Below are positions 42,506 through 51,561 of a stretch of 64,000 nt of DNA, in pieces. The notes under the pieces are model-generated. The model made no database searches. It had not been told where the DNA came from and saw only the letters and a program-made list of their open reading frames with translations. The DNA is from JBGTGT01 sp051439375 (GTDB taxonomy: Bacteria; Cyanobacteriota; Cyanobacteriia; Cyanobacteriales; Microcystaceae), in assembly GCA_051439375.1 (NCBI GenBank), contig JBFRWB010000015.1:8863-72862 (forward strand), in the 5' to 3' direction. Within the stretch, counting starts at the first letter, position 1; the number at the start of each line of letters is the position of its first letter. The translations under genes were made by a program, and so were the position numbers.

Positions 42506-44227
42506 TTAAGCTTCTTGTGAAGATTTAGGGGGAACATAAACGGCTTCAGACTGAACTAAAGAAAGCCAACGACCTTCAGAGGTACGATAACCTAATTCTG
42601 CCATATAATTGCGATCGCCTTGATAAAGGGGAATGACTCGCTCGTTGTCTGTTTCTGCACATTCATGATCCCACATTGTATCAGGCTGACCATCTGCATT
42701 GGCATCTGTTAGGTCATAAAGGCGTAAAATCAAGGTCTCACCGCCCTTTTGCTGTAAATTGGCTTTATCTTCTTCTGATACTTGCCAAGAAACATAAGCT
42801 TCATCCGCACTACGACACACCAGATGGATAAAGTTAAGGGTTTCTGTGGTTTCTTCTGCTTCAGGCGAAGAGAATAGGCTTTCATCCTCAAAAATATTGA
42901 GAATCTCATCTTCTTCCTCTGTTTCTGGCGGTATAGGTAAGGGAGGAACAGGGGGAAACATTGCCTCACCACTGGCTTCTTCTGGGGGACAGGGGGGAAT
43001 TCGAGTATGGAAGGAACGAACAAGGGTTAAAAATTGGTTATCTGTGGTTAAATAGCCTAATTCTGCTACATAATCCCGATTATCTTGGGTAATGGGGATA
43101 TCATAATCAACGGCAGACTCAGCAACATCATAAACTGCTGTACTGTGAGGTTCTTGTTGCTCAATATCAATATCCGTGACATCGTAAATGCGTAGGATCA
43201 TATTTTCTCCTCCTTGCGCCTTAATTTCTGCTTTTTTGGCTTCTGGGACTTCCCAATAAGCATAAGCTTCTGTGCAGCTACGGGCGGTTAAAATAATACG
43301 ACTAGGAGGATTATCTGTTTCACTATCGGGTATCACCTCTGATTCAGGTTCAATGGTTTCAGAAACTGGCGATTCAACGGGCAAACTAGGAAGCGGTTCT
43401 GGTATTTCCTCCGTTTCGGGTGTCACGGGTGGTTCAGGGGGACAGGGAGGGATGTGAACAGGTAGGGAACGGGTAATGGTTAAAAAGCGGTTATCTGCGG
43501 TTAAATAGCCTAATTCTGCTATATAATCCCGATCATCTTGGGCAATGGGGACGTTATAGTCAACGGCAGACTCGATAAAATAGTATTCTGCTGTACTGTG
43601 GGGGTCTTGTTGCTCAATGTCAATACCCGTAACATCATAAACCCGCAATAAAATATTTTCCCCTCCTTGCGCTTTAATTTCTGCTTTTTTGGCTTCTGGG
43701 ACTTCCCAATAAGCATAAGCTTCTGTGCAGCTACGGGCGGTTAAAACGAGACGACTAGGAGGAATGGGTTCTATATTTTCTGCTTCGGTAACAGGAGGAG
43801 TCGTTATTTCAGGAGATGCGTCTGTTTCGGCTGATGTTTCATCAGTAGAGGAAGGAGGAGGTGTTTCTTCTTCTGCTTCAGAATCTGCTGAATCTCCTGA
43901 TCTTAGGAGGAAAAAGCCTAATATTGCTAAAAGAGGAATGAGAAAAATCCACCAAGGAAAACCTGCGGGTTCTTCTTCCTCTACAATAGTGGTTTCTGTT
44001 GTTGCTTCTGGGGATGGAGTGACTTCTGCGTCGGGAGAAGGGGAAACGGTTTCTTCTGGGGATGGAGTGACTTCTACATCGGGAGAAGGGGAAACGGTTT
44101 CTTCGGGAGAGGGACTGGCATCTTGAGCTAATATTTGCTCAATTGGTCTTAGATTTGCCCCATTTGGTACAAAGCCCCAAGTTAACACCGAGGCAAGTAG
44201 GGCAATACTCAGCTTTGTTTTAATCAT
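42506..44227 (-). CDS. Membrane-anchored protein with three DUF4912 domains
   Basis: The ATG at 44227 (MIKTKLSIALLASVLTWG) gives 573 residues. A signal peptide, a repetitive Pro/Ser/Glu linker (units of PSPEETVSPSPDVEVT), a transmembrane segment (WWIFLIPLLAILGFFLL) and three DUF4912 domains follow. The first two are close copies (both contain RSCTEAYAYWEVPEAKKAEI); the third is more diverged (CRSADEAYVSWQVSEEDKAN). Spacers are proline- and acid-rich. DUF4912 is an immunoglobulin-like, carbohydrate-recognition-suspected family of unknown function. The first two domains probably arose by recent duplication. Confidence 0.85.
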   Translation of the reverse strand: MIKTKLSIALLASVLTWGFVPNGANLRPIEQILAQDASPSPEETVSPSPDVEVTPSPEETVSPSPDAEVTPSPEATTETTIVEEEEPAGFPWWIFLIPLLAILGFFLLRSGDSADSEAEEETPPPSSTDETSAETDASPEITTPPVTEAENIEPIPPSRLVLTARSCTEAYAYWEVPEAKKAEIKAQGGENILLRVYDVTGIDIEQQDPHSTAEYYFIESAVDYNVPIAQDDRDYIAELGYLTADNRFLTITRSLPVHIPPCPPEPPVTPETEEIPEPLPSLPVESPVSETIEPESEVIPDSETDNPPSRIILTARSCTEAYAYWEVPEAKKAEIKAQGGENMILRIYDVTDIDIEQQEPHSTAVYDVAESAVDYDIPITQDNRDYVAELGYLTTDNQFLTLVRSFHTRIPPCPPEEASGEAMFPPVPPLPIPPETEEEDEILNIFEDESLFSSPEAEETTETLNFIHLVCRSADEAYVSWQVSEEDKANLQQKGGETLILRLYDLTDANADGQPDTMWDHECAETDNERVIPLYQGDRNYMAELGYRTSEGRWLSLVQSEAVYVPPKSSQEA

Positions 44228-44248
44228 TGCAATTGTTACTCCACACAC

Positions 44249-44592
44249 ACCAATAAAATCAACTTCTGTTATAACAAAATATTTATCTCTTCTTCCAAAG
44301 GTTAATTAAACTTATTTACAAGGTCAGGATACTTTTTTATAGCTAAACCCAGCAATGTTGAGTGAAGAATGAAGAATGAAACCCCTGATTATGACTAAGG
44401 TTCAGCTTTTGCAAATGTTAAATAACTTAATGCGTAGGACTCTATAAACCGAATAAACCTAGTAAGCAAGATACTCGCATTCCTTGAATGATTGTAGATT
44501 TTTGTTTAGTTGAGGAAGGAAACCCAACTGACAGCTACAACTCAAAACCGTCGTGTTATAATCAATTTCAGCATTTATAATTCATAATTTAT
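44249..44592. other. 344-base intergenic region upstream of the CHAT-STAND gene
   Basis: No gene is seen. It contains a diverged copy of the gcgagcaagatgctcgc palindrome family (about 44464-44482). At its right end, an AT-rich ataattcataattta string directly precedes the CHAT-STAND start codon. A promoter could not be assigned with confidence. Confidence 0.6.
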
Positions 44593-47500
44593 ATGTCCAT
44601 CATTACGCTTCGGGAAACCGCTTCTACTGATAACGGATTTAACGCTAAATTAATTTTAAATAATAAGGAATATTCGGTTAATCTTTGTGACCCTTTTACG
44701 GAGGCACAGGAAGCGGGCCTGCAATGGTATTATGAAAGTTGGTTACGGTGGCCAATGGTAGATTTGAATAAGGCAGAAGCGATAAAAGGTAGTGTTAAGG
44801 AATATGGCGTTAATTTATTTGAACAAGTGTTTAAAAGTGATTTTGATGCTTATAGTGATTATAAAAAGCTGAGGGAGAATTTGCCAGATTTAAGCGTTAT
44901 TATTCTCAGTCAATCTTCAGGGTTTCAAGGGTTACATTGGGAAGCGATACAAGATCCTGAGTTACCTCGTCCGTTAGCGGTTGAAGTGCAAATGATACGT
45001 CAAGGGGTAAATAAAGGGACTGCTTTACCGACGCTTCCTGAGTCTCCAACGATTAATTTATTGGTGGTAACTGCAAGGCCGAACGAAGATAAAGATGTTG
45101 CTTATCGTACCATTTCTCGTCCGTTAATTGAGTTAATTGATGAGGGGAATTTACGGATAAATGCAGAGATTTTAAGGCCGGGGACGTATGAATCGTTGGT
45201 TAGACATTTAGAAGAAAAGGGAAATCAAGCTTATCATATTGTTCATTTTGATTTGCATGGAGGGTTAATGACTTATGAACAATTTAAGGAAGGAGTGGAT
45301 AAGAATCGTTATTTTTATCAACGAGGTTATGGGTTAAATGATTTAGCTGAGTATCAAGGGGAAAGGGGTTTTTTGTTTTTTGAAACGGATATTGCAGGGA
45401 AAGCAAACCCTGTGGAAGCGTCGGAAATAGCGACGTTATTGCAAAATAGAGGGATTCCGATTTGTATTTTAAATGCTTGTCAATCAGGAAAATCTCCGAC
45501 GGTTGAATCTTCCCTTGACGATGAGGAAAGATCCCCCCTAACCCCCCTTAAAAAGGGGGGAACATCTACACAAACTTCTGATGATAATAATAACGGGGGA
45601 ATCTATCGGGAAAGTAGCTTAGGAAATCGCTTGATGGAAGCAGGAATACAGGTGGTGGTTGCGATGGGTTATTCGATAACGGTGACTGCTGCTAAGGTGA
45701 TGATGACGGAATTATATAAGCAGTTGTTTGATGGGAAACCTTTGTTAGAATCGATTCGTTTAAGTCGCTTGGAGTTGTATAACAATAAGGTAAGAAAGGG
45801 ATGGTTTAATTATGAGATTGATCTCGAAGATTGGTTGTTACCGATTGTTTATCAAGGGGGTGAGGTGAATTTTCAATTAAGGGAATTAAATGCTGAGGAG
45901 GAGGAAGCTTATTATGAAGCGTTGGAAACAGAATATCGTTTTCCCTTACCGACTTATAGGTTTATTGGAAGAGATTTGGAAATCTTAAAGATAGAGAAGT
46001 CTTTGTTAAAGCATAATCTTTTATTGTTGCAGGGAATGGGGGGAACGGGAAAAACCACTTTATTAAATTATCTACGGGAATGGTGGACACGGACGGGTTA
46101 TGCGGCTAAAATCTTTTACTTTGGCTATGATCTTAAAGCGTGGACGTTAGAACAAATTTTGTTTGAGATGGGGAAACAGTTATATAAGAAGTTTGAGTTT
46201 GCTAAGTTTCAAGCAATGGGAGAAACGGCACAACGGGGTAAAATGGTTGATACGTTAAGGGTGTCTCAGCCTATTATTATTTTAGATAATATGGAGTCAG
46301 TGACGGGACAACCTTTGGCGATACAAAATACCTTGGATGAGGGGGAACAAAATAAGTTAAAAGGGTTCTTAGAACGGTTAAAGGGAACGAAGGTTAAGGT
46401 AATTGTGGGATCTCGCAGTAATGAGGAATGGTTAGGGGATCTTTTTACTAAGGATAATATTCGGTATCGCTATCCGTTACAGGGGTTAGATGTTGAGTCT
46501 CGTAGCGAATTGGGGGATAAAATTCTGACAGCGACGATAGGGAATGAAGACAAGGAAACGGAGATTAAAAATAGTGATGGGTTTAAGCGGTTGATGAAGA
46601 TTTTAGCGGGGTATCCTTTAGCGATGGAGGTGGTGTTAGGAAACCTAAGACAGCAAACTCCGACACAAATTTTAGAGGGGTTAACCGAAGCGAATTTACA
46701 AGATGTGGGGGAAGGGGATAAGACTCAGAATATTGTTAAGTGTGTGGAATATTCCCATAGTAATTTGTCTGCTGATGCTCAACGGTTGTTATTATGTTTA
46801 GCACCGTTTAGTGGGTTTTTGTTTCGGGATGCTTTGGGGGAATATGGGAAGCAGTTACAGAAGTTAGATCCCTTTAAGGATTATCCCTTTGAGTTGTTTG
46901 AGACAGCAATTGATGAAGCGATAGGTTGGGGGTTATTGTCTCCTATTGATTCCCCCCAACCCCCAAGAATGGGGGAGTCTTCACCGTTGTTGAATATTCA
47001 ACCTGTGTTTCCTTATTTCTTGAAGATGAAGGTAAAGGAGTGTGATAGCGCAACGCAAGATGGGTTAAAGGAAGGGTTTAAGAATCATTATTTGGGGTTA
47101 GGGAAGTCTTATTATGGTTTGATGAAGTCAAAGAATCCGCAGGAGAGACAGTTAGGGATTTTCTTCTGTCAATTAGAGTATGAGAATTTATATCATGGGT
47201 TGGAGATTTGTTTAGAAAAGCAGGAAAGTATCTTAACGCTGTTTGTTTGTTTAGATAATTACTTTGATTTAACCAGTGATGTACAAAGTAAGCTTAAATT
47301 ATCTCAAAGGGTGATGACTGGGTTAGATAATTATCCTTCTGAAGCAAAACAGGGACAAATTGCGTTAGAGATTATTGGTATCTTAGATGTTATCGGTACA
47401 GGATTCTCAAAAACACAGAATTATCAACTTGCTAAAGAGACTCACGAAAAAGCAAAAGATTTATTGATGGGTATCACAGATATTGATGAAGCTTTTAAAC

Positions 47501-48477
47501 AAACAGGTTTAGCAGGAATGTATCACCGATTAGGAATGGTATCACAAGAATTAAGAGAATGGGAGCAAGCGAAATCTTATTATCAAACCGCTTTGCAAAT
47601 TAAAGTTGAATACAGCGATCGCTTTTCTCAAGCTTCTACTTATGGACAATTAGGAATCTTATCACAAGAATTAAGAGAATGGGAGCAAGCGAAATCTTAT
47701 TATCAAACTGCTTTGCAAATTTATGTTGAATACAGCGATCGCTTTTCTCAAGCTAAAACTTATCACAATTTAGGAGTGGTATCACAAGAATTAAGAGAAT
47801 GGGAGGAAGCAAAATCTTATTATCAAACCGCTTTGCAAATTTTTGTTGAATACAGCGATCGCTTTTCTCAAGCTTCTATTTATCACCAATTAGGAATGGT
47901 ATCACAAGAATTAAGAGAGTGGGAACAAGCAAAATCTTATTATCAAACTGCTTTGCAAATTAAAGTTGAATACGGTGATCGCTATTCTCAAGCTTCTACT
48001 TATCACCAATTAGGAAGAGTAGCAGAAGAATTAAGAGAATGGGAGCAAGCGAAATCTTATTATCAAACTGCTTTGCAAATTTTTGTTGAATACAGCGATC
48101 GCTTTTCTCAAGCTTCTACTTATCACCAATTAGGAAGTGTAGCAGAAGAATTAAGAGAATGGGAGGAAGCAAAATCTTATTATCAAACTGCTTTGCAAAT
48201 TAAAGTTGAATACGGTGATCGCTATTCTCAAGCTTCTACTTATCACAATTTAGGAAATGTAGCAAAAGCAGAAGGAAATCAGGGAGACGCATTAAATTAT
48301 TATCTTCAAGCGTTACAAATTTTGGTAGCGTATCAAGATAGTTATATGATAGAAACGTTTTCCCTTCCTGCGTTGTTGGGTTTATATCAAGAAACAGAAG
48401 ATGTGAGTATATTAGAGGGGGTTGCGTCGGTGTTGGGGGTTTCGGTGGAAAGTCTGAATCAGGATTTACAGGATTAA
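44593..48477 (+). CDS. CHAT - STAND NTPase - TPR protein
   Basis: The protein has 1294 residues. An N-terminal CHAT protease domain (about 150-420) has the predicted dyad His222 (VHFDLHGG) and Cys296 (ILNACQSG). A STAND-type NTPase follows, with Walker A GMGGTGKTT (481-489), Walker B-like IIILDNMES and a winged-helix region. The C-terminal part has tetratricopeptide repeats, six of which (about 977-1216) are near-identical 40-residue units (REWEQAKSYYQTALQI). This effector-switch-sensor order is that of prokaryotic NLR-like proteins, some of which act in phage defence. Two C-rich repeat elements lie in frame (residues about 313-324 and 786-796). The last codons lie in a dispersed repeat. Confidence 0.9.
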   Translation: MSIITLRETASTDNGFNAKLILNNKEYSVNLCDPFTEAQEAGLQWYYESWLRWPMVDLNKAEAIKGSVKEYGVNLFEQVFKSDFDAYSDYKKLRENLPDLSVIILSQSSGFQGLHWEAIQDPELPRPLAVEVQMIRQGVNKGTALPTLPESPTINLLVVTARPNEDKDVAYRTISRPLIELIDEGNLRINAEILRPGTYESLVRHLEEKGNQAYHIVHFDLHGGLMTYEQFKEGVDKNRYFYQRGYGLNDLAEYQGERGFLFFETDIAGKANPVEASEIATLLQNRGIPICILNACQSGKSPTVESSLDDEERSPLTPLKKGGTSTQTSDDNNNGGIYRESSLGNRLMEAGIQVVVAMGYSITVTAAKVMMTELYKQLFDGKPLLESIRLSRLELYNNKVRKGWFNYEIDLEDWLLPIVYQGGEVNFQLRELNAEEEEAYYEALETEYRFPLPTYRFIGRDLEILKIEKSLLKHNLLLLQGMGGTGKTTLLNYLREWWTRTGYAAKIFYFGYDLKAWTLEQILFEMGKQLYKKFEFAKFQAMGETAQRGKMVDTLRVSQPIIILDNMESVTGQPLAIQNTLDEGEQNKLKGFLERLKGTKVKVIVGSRSNEEWLGDLFTKDNIRYRYPLQGLDVESRSELGDKILTATIGNEDKETEIKNSDGFKRLMKILAGYPLAMEVVLGNLRQQTPTQILEGLTEANLQDVGEGDKTQNIVKCVEYSHSNLSADAQRLLLCLAPFSGFLFRDALGEYGKQLQKLDPFKDYPFELFETAIDEAIGWGLLSPIDSPQPPRMGESSPLLNIQPVFPYFLKMKVKECDSATQDGLKEGFKNHYLGLGKSYYGLMKSKNPQERQLGIFFCQLEYENLYHGLEICLEKQESILTLFVCLDNYFDLTSDVQSKLKLSQRVMTGLDNYPSEAKQGQIALEIIGILDVIGTGFSKTQNYQLAKETHEKAKDLLMGITDIDEAFKQTGLAGMYHRLGMVSQELREWEQAKSYYQTALQIKVEYSDRFSQASTYGQLGILSQELREWEQAKSYYQTALQIYVEYSDRFSQAKTYHNLGVVSQELREWEEAKSYYQTALQIFVEYSDRFSQASIYHQLGMVSQELREWEQAKSYYQTALQIKVEYGDRYSQASTYHQLGRVAEELREWEQAKSYYQTALQIFVEYSDRFSQASTYHQLGSVAEELREWEEAKSYYQTALQIKVEYGDRYSQASTYHNLGNVAKAEGNQGDALNYYLQALQILVAYQDSYMIETFSLPALLGLYQETEDVSILEGVASVLGVSVESLNQDLQD
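45530..45561. repeat. C-rich palindromic element inside the CHAT-STAND gene (copy 1)
   Basis: The sequence begins gatccccccta and ends with arms cccccctt (45542-45549) and aagggggg (45553-45560). It encodes SPLTPLKKGG in frame, between the CHAT Cys motif and the next conserved segment. Confidence 0.85.
46948..46979. repeat. C-rich palindromic element inside the CHAT-STAND gene (copy 2, diverged)
   Basis: The sequence begins gattccccccaa with arms ccccc (46960-46964) and ggggg (46971-46975). It encodes DSPQPPRMGESS in frame, in the NTPase-to-TPR region. Confidence 0.7.
47521..48240 (+). repeat. Six 120-bp tandem coding repeats (TPR array)
   Basis: Six full 120-base units run without gaps, each encoding one 40-residue TPR unit. 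A seventh, diverged unit follows. Units differ by few bases, and changes cluster at codons for KVEYSDRF / YVEYGDRY. Each contains a gatcgc or full gcgatcgc (HIP1) string. Confidence 0.95.
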
Positions 48478-48761
48478 AGGATTTTCAGGATTGATTGACT
48501 GATGGGATACAAGAGTTAAGGGATTTTTAGGATGGTTTGGTTGATGGGGAATAGAGGTTAATTGTTGTCTGAACTATGATTAATGTGATTAAATGATGGA
48601 CTATGAGCGAAATTATGAATTATAAATTATGAATTAATTGTCTGAATCAGGATTTACAAGATTAGAGGATTTTCAGGATTGATTGACTGATGGGATACAA
48701 GAGTTAAGGGATTTTTAGGATAGTTTGGTTGATGGGGAATAGAGGTTAATTGTTGTCTGAA
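48453..48761. repeat. 121-bp direct duplication overlapping the CHAT-STAND stop codon
   Basis: Copies at 48453-48573 and 48641-48761 differ at about three positions. The first supplies the final codons (LNQDLQD) and stop of the CHAT-STAND gene. The core tctgaatcaggatttaca is the reverse complement of the repeats upstream of the Roco gene (16105-16548). A further inverted copy lies at about 48853-48902. The rest of 48478-49141 holds AT-rich strings and no gene. Confidence 0.9.
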
Positions 48762-49141
48762 GCGTATTGATGAGGAAAATTAATCATAGCTTTCATTTAA
48801 TCATTTGCATCATAGTTCAGACAATAAGAGAATGATAAGACATAACAGATAACCTAATCCTGTCAATTCTTAAATCCTGAGAATCTTGATTCAGACAATA
48901 AGGGAATGATGATATATTATCTAAACTATGATTGATAGGATTAAATGATGGACTATGATCTAACTTATGAATGATGAATTATAAATTATAAATTATGAAA
49001 GCGTTGAGAAAAGAGTTAAGTCATCATCATACTTAATCATTCAATCATTTTAATCATCGTTAAGACAATAAGTAAATAATGAGACTCAATCCATCAAACT
49101 TAAGCTAAAATAGAAAGAGTAAAGTAATTGAAGGTAAAAAA

Positions 49142-49345
49142 ATGGCTAACTTACCTGAACAACCGCCACAAGAACCTACTTTAACCGATGTTCTCAAAAG
49201 AATTGAAGAACTCTCTAATGAAATGAAGCAATTTGATCAACGATTTGCAGATTATCGTCAAGCGACTCAATGGGTTGTACAATTAGCTTTTACCCTCATT
49301 GCGAGTGCAACTATTACAGTGATTCTTACCTCAGTGTTGAAATAA
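49142..49345 (+). CDS. Small coiled-coil plus single membrane helix protein, 67 residues
   Basis: A polar N-terminus (MANLPEQPPQEPTLTDVLKR), a short coiled coil (RIEELSNEMKQFDQRFADYR) and a C-terminal hydrophobic segment (WVVQLAFTLIASATITVILTSVL) suggest a tail-anchored protein. The family is not recognised; a longer protein of similar design is encoded at 57379-57726. It is the only gene in the repeat-rich zone downstream of the CHAT-STAND gene. Confidence 0.65.
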   Translation: MANLPEQPPQEPTLTDVLKRIEELSNEMKQFDQRFADYRQATQWVVQLAFTLIASATITVILTSVLK

Positions 49346-49405
49346 AAAACTATCTAAACTATGATTAATGTGTCTCAGTTTGATAAAAACAGATGCATAA
49401 AAATA

Positions 49406-49422
49406 GCGAGCAAGATGCTCGC
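49406..49422. repeat. Palindromic repeat gcgagca-aga-tgctcgc
   Basis: Perfect seven-base arms around a three-base centre. Related copies lie near 16251, 16301, 44464 and 55436. It lies between the small membrane protein gene and the RNase gene, where it may also act as a weak terminator. Confidence 0.8.
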
Positions 49423-49451
49423 ATTCCTTAAATAATTACTTCCGACTTTAT

Positions 49452-51470
49452 TTAACTCCATTCTTCCATTTCTGCTAACTCTCGGAAACGAATTTCATCC
49501 CGACGGGGATCAGATCGACTGACTTGCACTTGTAAGCGATCGCCTAAATTAACATTTCGCTCAAAGCGATGGGGTAACTCTAATCCTAATTCCTCTAAGA
49601 GAATAATCCCTAAATTTTCCTCTTCTCTGAGCCATCTTAACACTAATCCTTGCCACACCTCCTCCATATTGCGTCTCAGATATTCTAAACTCCAATAACG
49701 ATTGGTTTGTCTTTCTACTAATACCGCTTCATACGCAGACGAAGAGACACCATGGAGAATTTGCTGCACCTGATCACTGGAAAACGGCAACTCATCCCCC
49801 CTTAAATGAGCTTTAAGCTGAAAATGGGTTAATAAATCCGTATAACGACGAATGGGAGAAGTCACTTGAGTATAAACATCTAACCCTAAACTTGCATGAC
49901 GACTGGGAACAATGCTAATTTCACTACGAGGCATACAACGACGTACCGCACAAAAGCGTACTGGCCCCGGTGGTAAATTTAATAACTCCTCATCAGGGGG
50001 TAATTCGGGTTGGGGTTGACTGCGAAAAGGAACAGGAATATTATGCGCTTGACAATATTTCCCCGCGACTTCTCCGGCTAAAATCATCATTTCCGCCACC
50101 AATTGACGGGATAAAGAAGTCTCTAGCACCTCGATACTAATTTCATCGTCTGATTTTACCTTAATCGAAGACTCTGGCATAGAAATATTAATCGATCCCT
50201 GTTCTTGTCGCCATTGATGGCGTAATTTCGCAGCTTTTGACAAAATCGGGATTTCTGACTCGGCTTCGATTTTGAGATGTAGCATTTCATCTACATCATC
50301 ATAGGTGAGACGATACGTTGGTTTAATGCGACTTGCACAAATTTCGTAAGCTTGCACCCCCCCAGTTTCATCTAAGATAACCCCAAAGCTTAAAGCCGCA
50401 CAATCTTGCCCTTGGACTAAACTCATGGGGCCTGTGGCTAATTCCGTGGGAAACATAGAGATCATTCCCGTGGGAAGATATAAACTGGTGCTGCGTCGTC
50501 TTGCTTCTAAATCTAATTCATCGTTAGGGATAATTAAACGAGTGGGATCGGCAATATGTATCCAAAAACGCACCTGATCACCGTCTAAGAATTCTACGCT
50601 TAACCCATCATCAATTTCCGTCGTGCTTTCATCATCAATGGTATAAACTTTCATTCCTGTGAGATCCCGTCGCTGTTGATCGGGATCTAGGGGAAAAGAT
50701 TCTAAGTAAGAATGCGCCACATCAAGTACCTTGCGAGAAAACTGAGTTGGATAAGCACAACGGCGCAAAAATAGGTTTTCGTGGGGACTCCACCATTTAA
50801 GCGCAACTAATAGGTCAAATGCTACATCCGGTTTGGTTGGTTTACCAATTAATTCTAAGATTTCTTGGGCGTTGCGGGGACTATTTTCTGGGAAAAGAAC
50901 AAATTTTTCTAAGACTTCGAGACGAGTGCGATCGCTGTCTGACCATTCTACCCCTTTTTCCTCTAAAGCTTCTTTAATATGGGCTAAAAATTCTTCTTTC
51001 TCTCGACTGCGCTTTTCTTCTACTTCTAATTGATGTTTAATCTCTTCTACTTGGCTAACGGAACGGGGTTCATAGCGATCGCCTTTTTTCTTAAAATATA
51101 TTTTATCTTCACACAGAAGACAGTAGGCTGCATAGGATAAGGCTGCATTTTCTTCGCTAAATATTAATTGTGCCAAATCGGTTGGAGTAACGGACTCCCC
51201 TTCTTCTGCTAACAATTCCCATGCAATCTCTAAATTCGCAGGATCAAGGTAATCTTGGACATCTTTGAGAAAGGTAGTAATATCATCAGGGGTATAATTT
51301 TCTCCTTCTACTTCATAATCAACCTTCTGAGGACGAATTTTGTGGGATTGTCCCCCCTGATCAATAACAATCCAATCCTTTTTCCCTTCAGGCCGATCTG
51401 CCACCGCTAAACGGCGTTCTCCTTGGACTTTAATTTCGACTAGCTTTCCTTTTTCCACCCGTTTACTCAA
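49452..51470 (-). CDS. RNase II/R family exoribonuclease
   Basis: The protein has 672 residues. A basic N-terminal region precedes the RNB catalytic domain (about 265-590), with the metal-binding start YTIDDESTTEIDDGLSVEF and later WIHIADPTRLI and SPIRRYTDLLTH. A C-terminal S1-like region follows. The second acidic residue of the metal site is Glu rather than the Asp typical of Escherichia coli RNase R. Family members degrade RNA 3' to 5'. Cyanobacteria often have two such genes, so I give no symbol. Confidence 0.88.
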   Translation of the reverse strand: MSKRVEKGKLVEIKVQGERRLAVADRPEGKKDWIVIDQGGQSHKIRPQKVDYEVEGENYTPDDITTFLKDVQDYLDPANLEIAWELLAEEGESVTPTDLAQLIFSEENAALSYAAYCLLCEDKIYFKKKGDRYEPRSVSQVEEIKHQLEVEEKRSREKEEFLAHIKEALEEKGVEWSDSDRTRLEVLEKFVLFPENSPRNAQEILELIGKPTKPDVAFDLLVALKWWSPHENLFLRRCAYPTQFSRKVLDVAHSYLESFPLDPDQQRRDLTGMKVYTIDDESTTEIDDGLSVEFLDGDQVRFWIHIADPTRLIIPNDELDLEARRRSTSLYLPTGMISMFPTELATGPMSLVQGQDCAALSFGVILDETGGVQAYEICASRIKPTYRLTYDDVDEMLHLKIEAESEIPILSKAAKLRHQWRQEQGSINISMPESSIKVKSDDEISIEVLETSLSRQLVAEMMILAGEVAGKYCQAHNIPVPFRSQPQPELPPDEELLNLPPGPVRFCAVRRCMPRSEISIVPSRHASLGLDVYTQVTSPIRRYTDLLTHFQLKAHLRGDELPFSSDQVQQILHGVSSSAYEAVLVERQTNRYWSLEYLRRNMEEVWQGLVLRWLREEENLGIILLEELGLELPHRFERNVNLGDRLQVQVSRSDPRRDEIRFRELAEMEEWS

Positions 51471-51561
51471 AGATGAATGTTATCTTCCTTATCTTAGCCT
51501 AGATTTATACCGAGTTCAGGGTTTGCCATTAGATGTTCTGTGTTTAACATAATCGGAAAAA

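Noticed and set aside
47521..48240. 120-base regular repeats considered as a CRISPR-like array
   Set aside because: Units are contiguous, coding and in frame as TPR motifs; there are no unique spacers between constant repeats.
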